Assembly: GCA_019828545.1 (NCBI GenBank)
Contig: JACVRA010000323.1
Span: forward strand, 1,026-40,675
Direction: 5' to 3'
Origin: Paracamarosporium sp. OC-R06-R3
Lineage: Eukaryota; Ascomycota; Dothideomycetes; Pleosporales; Didymosphaeriaceae
DNA: 39,650 bases
Shown: positions 39,498-39,650 of the stretch, in pieces
Layout: each line of letters opens with the position of its first letter
Numbering within the stretch: the first letter of the stretch is position 1
Program-made: the position numbers and the translations under genes
The notes under the pieces: generated by a model
Database searches by the model: none
The model's input: only the letters and a program-made list of their open reading frames with translations
What the model was told of the DNA's origin: nothing

Positions 39498-39650
39498 GAT
39501 GAAATGGATATGCTGTTTACATCTACATCATTAAAGGTGTGGAATATATTCGTCTGCTTACAAGTACCCACATCCACGCGGTGCATTGATTGGGATAATC
39601 CTTGGCGCTGACTCGTAACGTTACCGTGTCTTGGCAGTCAATGCACGTCG
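39498..39650. other. Window edge, upstream of the Mpv17-like gene
   Basis: 153 bp at the right end, the presumed 5' region of the Mpv17-like gene. No further gene can be read from it. Confidence 0.3.

Overview
This is nuclear DNA of a filamentous ascomycete (Pezizomycotina). The evidence is short introns of about 50-95 nt with GT/AG ends and CTNAC-like branch points, a highly reducing (HR) polyketide synthase of fungal architecture, PTH11-like rhodopsin-domain genes, an NDT80/PhoG-like factor, a Fot1/pogo-type transposon, and many premature stops that fit CpA->TpA change, the footprint of RIP (repeat-induced point mutation). No rRNA, tRNA or CRISPR was seen. The species cannot be named from the sequence. 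|| Layout. 1-420 is extremely AT-rich, RIP-like DNA. 1303-1968 is a small gene of unknown function with a 5'UTR intron. 1969-6856 is gene-poor. 6948-7988 is a two-LysM protein followed in the same frame by a rhodanese-like domain whose catalytic Cys is Asp. 8993-14320 is a graveyard of dead secondary-metabolism genes: a tryptophanase that runs in frame into a short (bacterial-type) indole prenyltransferase, an FAD-linked oxidase, a rhodopsin-domain protein and a short-chain dehydrogenase, all with stops or frameshifts. 14918-16228 is an intact five-exon rhodopsin-domain (PTH11-like) gene. || 16736-33138 is an apparently intact six-gene HR-PKS cluster: a bANK-type transcription factor (bZIP-like basic region plus ankyrin repeats), a secreted BBE-type FAD oxidase, an SDR, a 2396-aa PKS (KS-AT-DH-degenerate MT-ER-KR-ACP, five exons), a divergently transcribed alpha/beta hydrolase of the polyketide transferase/thiohydrolase type, and a cytochrome P450. 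The PKS has no release domain, so the hydrolase is the likely off-loader. The SDR, FAD oxidase and P450 are the likely tailoring enzymes and the bANK protein the likely pathway regulator. The product cannot be predicted beyond a reduced, probably unmethylated linear polyketide that is then oxidised. || 34222-34760 is a second relic of the same FAD-oxidase family as the one near 12.2 kb, so related relics lie on both sides of the intact cluster. 34910-36780 is a complete 1871-bp Fot1/pogo element with 55-bp terminal inverted repeats and a TA duplication, dead through G->A changes at catalytic residues. It sits immediately 5' of an NDT80/PhoG-like gene (36842-38504) carrying one premature TAA. 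The window ends with an Mpv17/PMP22-family gene (38882-39497, minus) carrying two TAG codons. The picture is one preserved biosynthetic cluster inside strongly decaying, probably subtelomeric-like, flanks.
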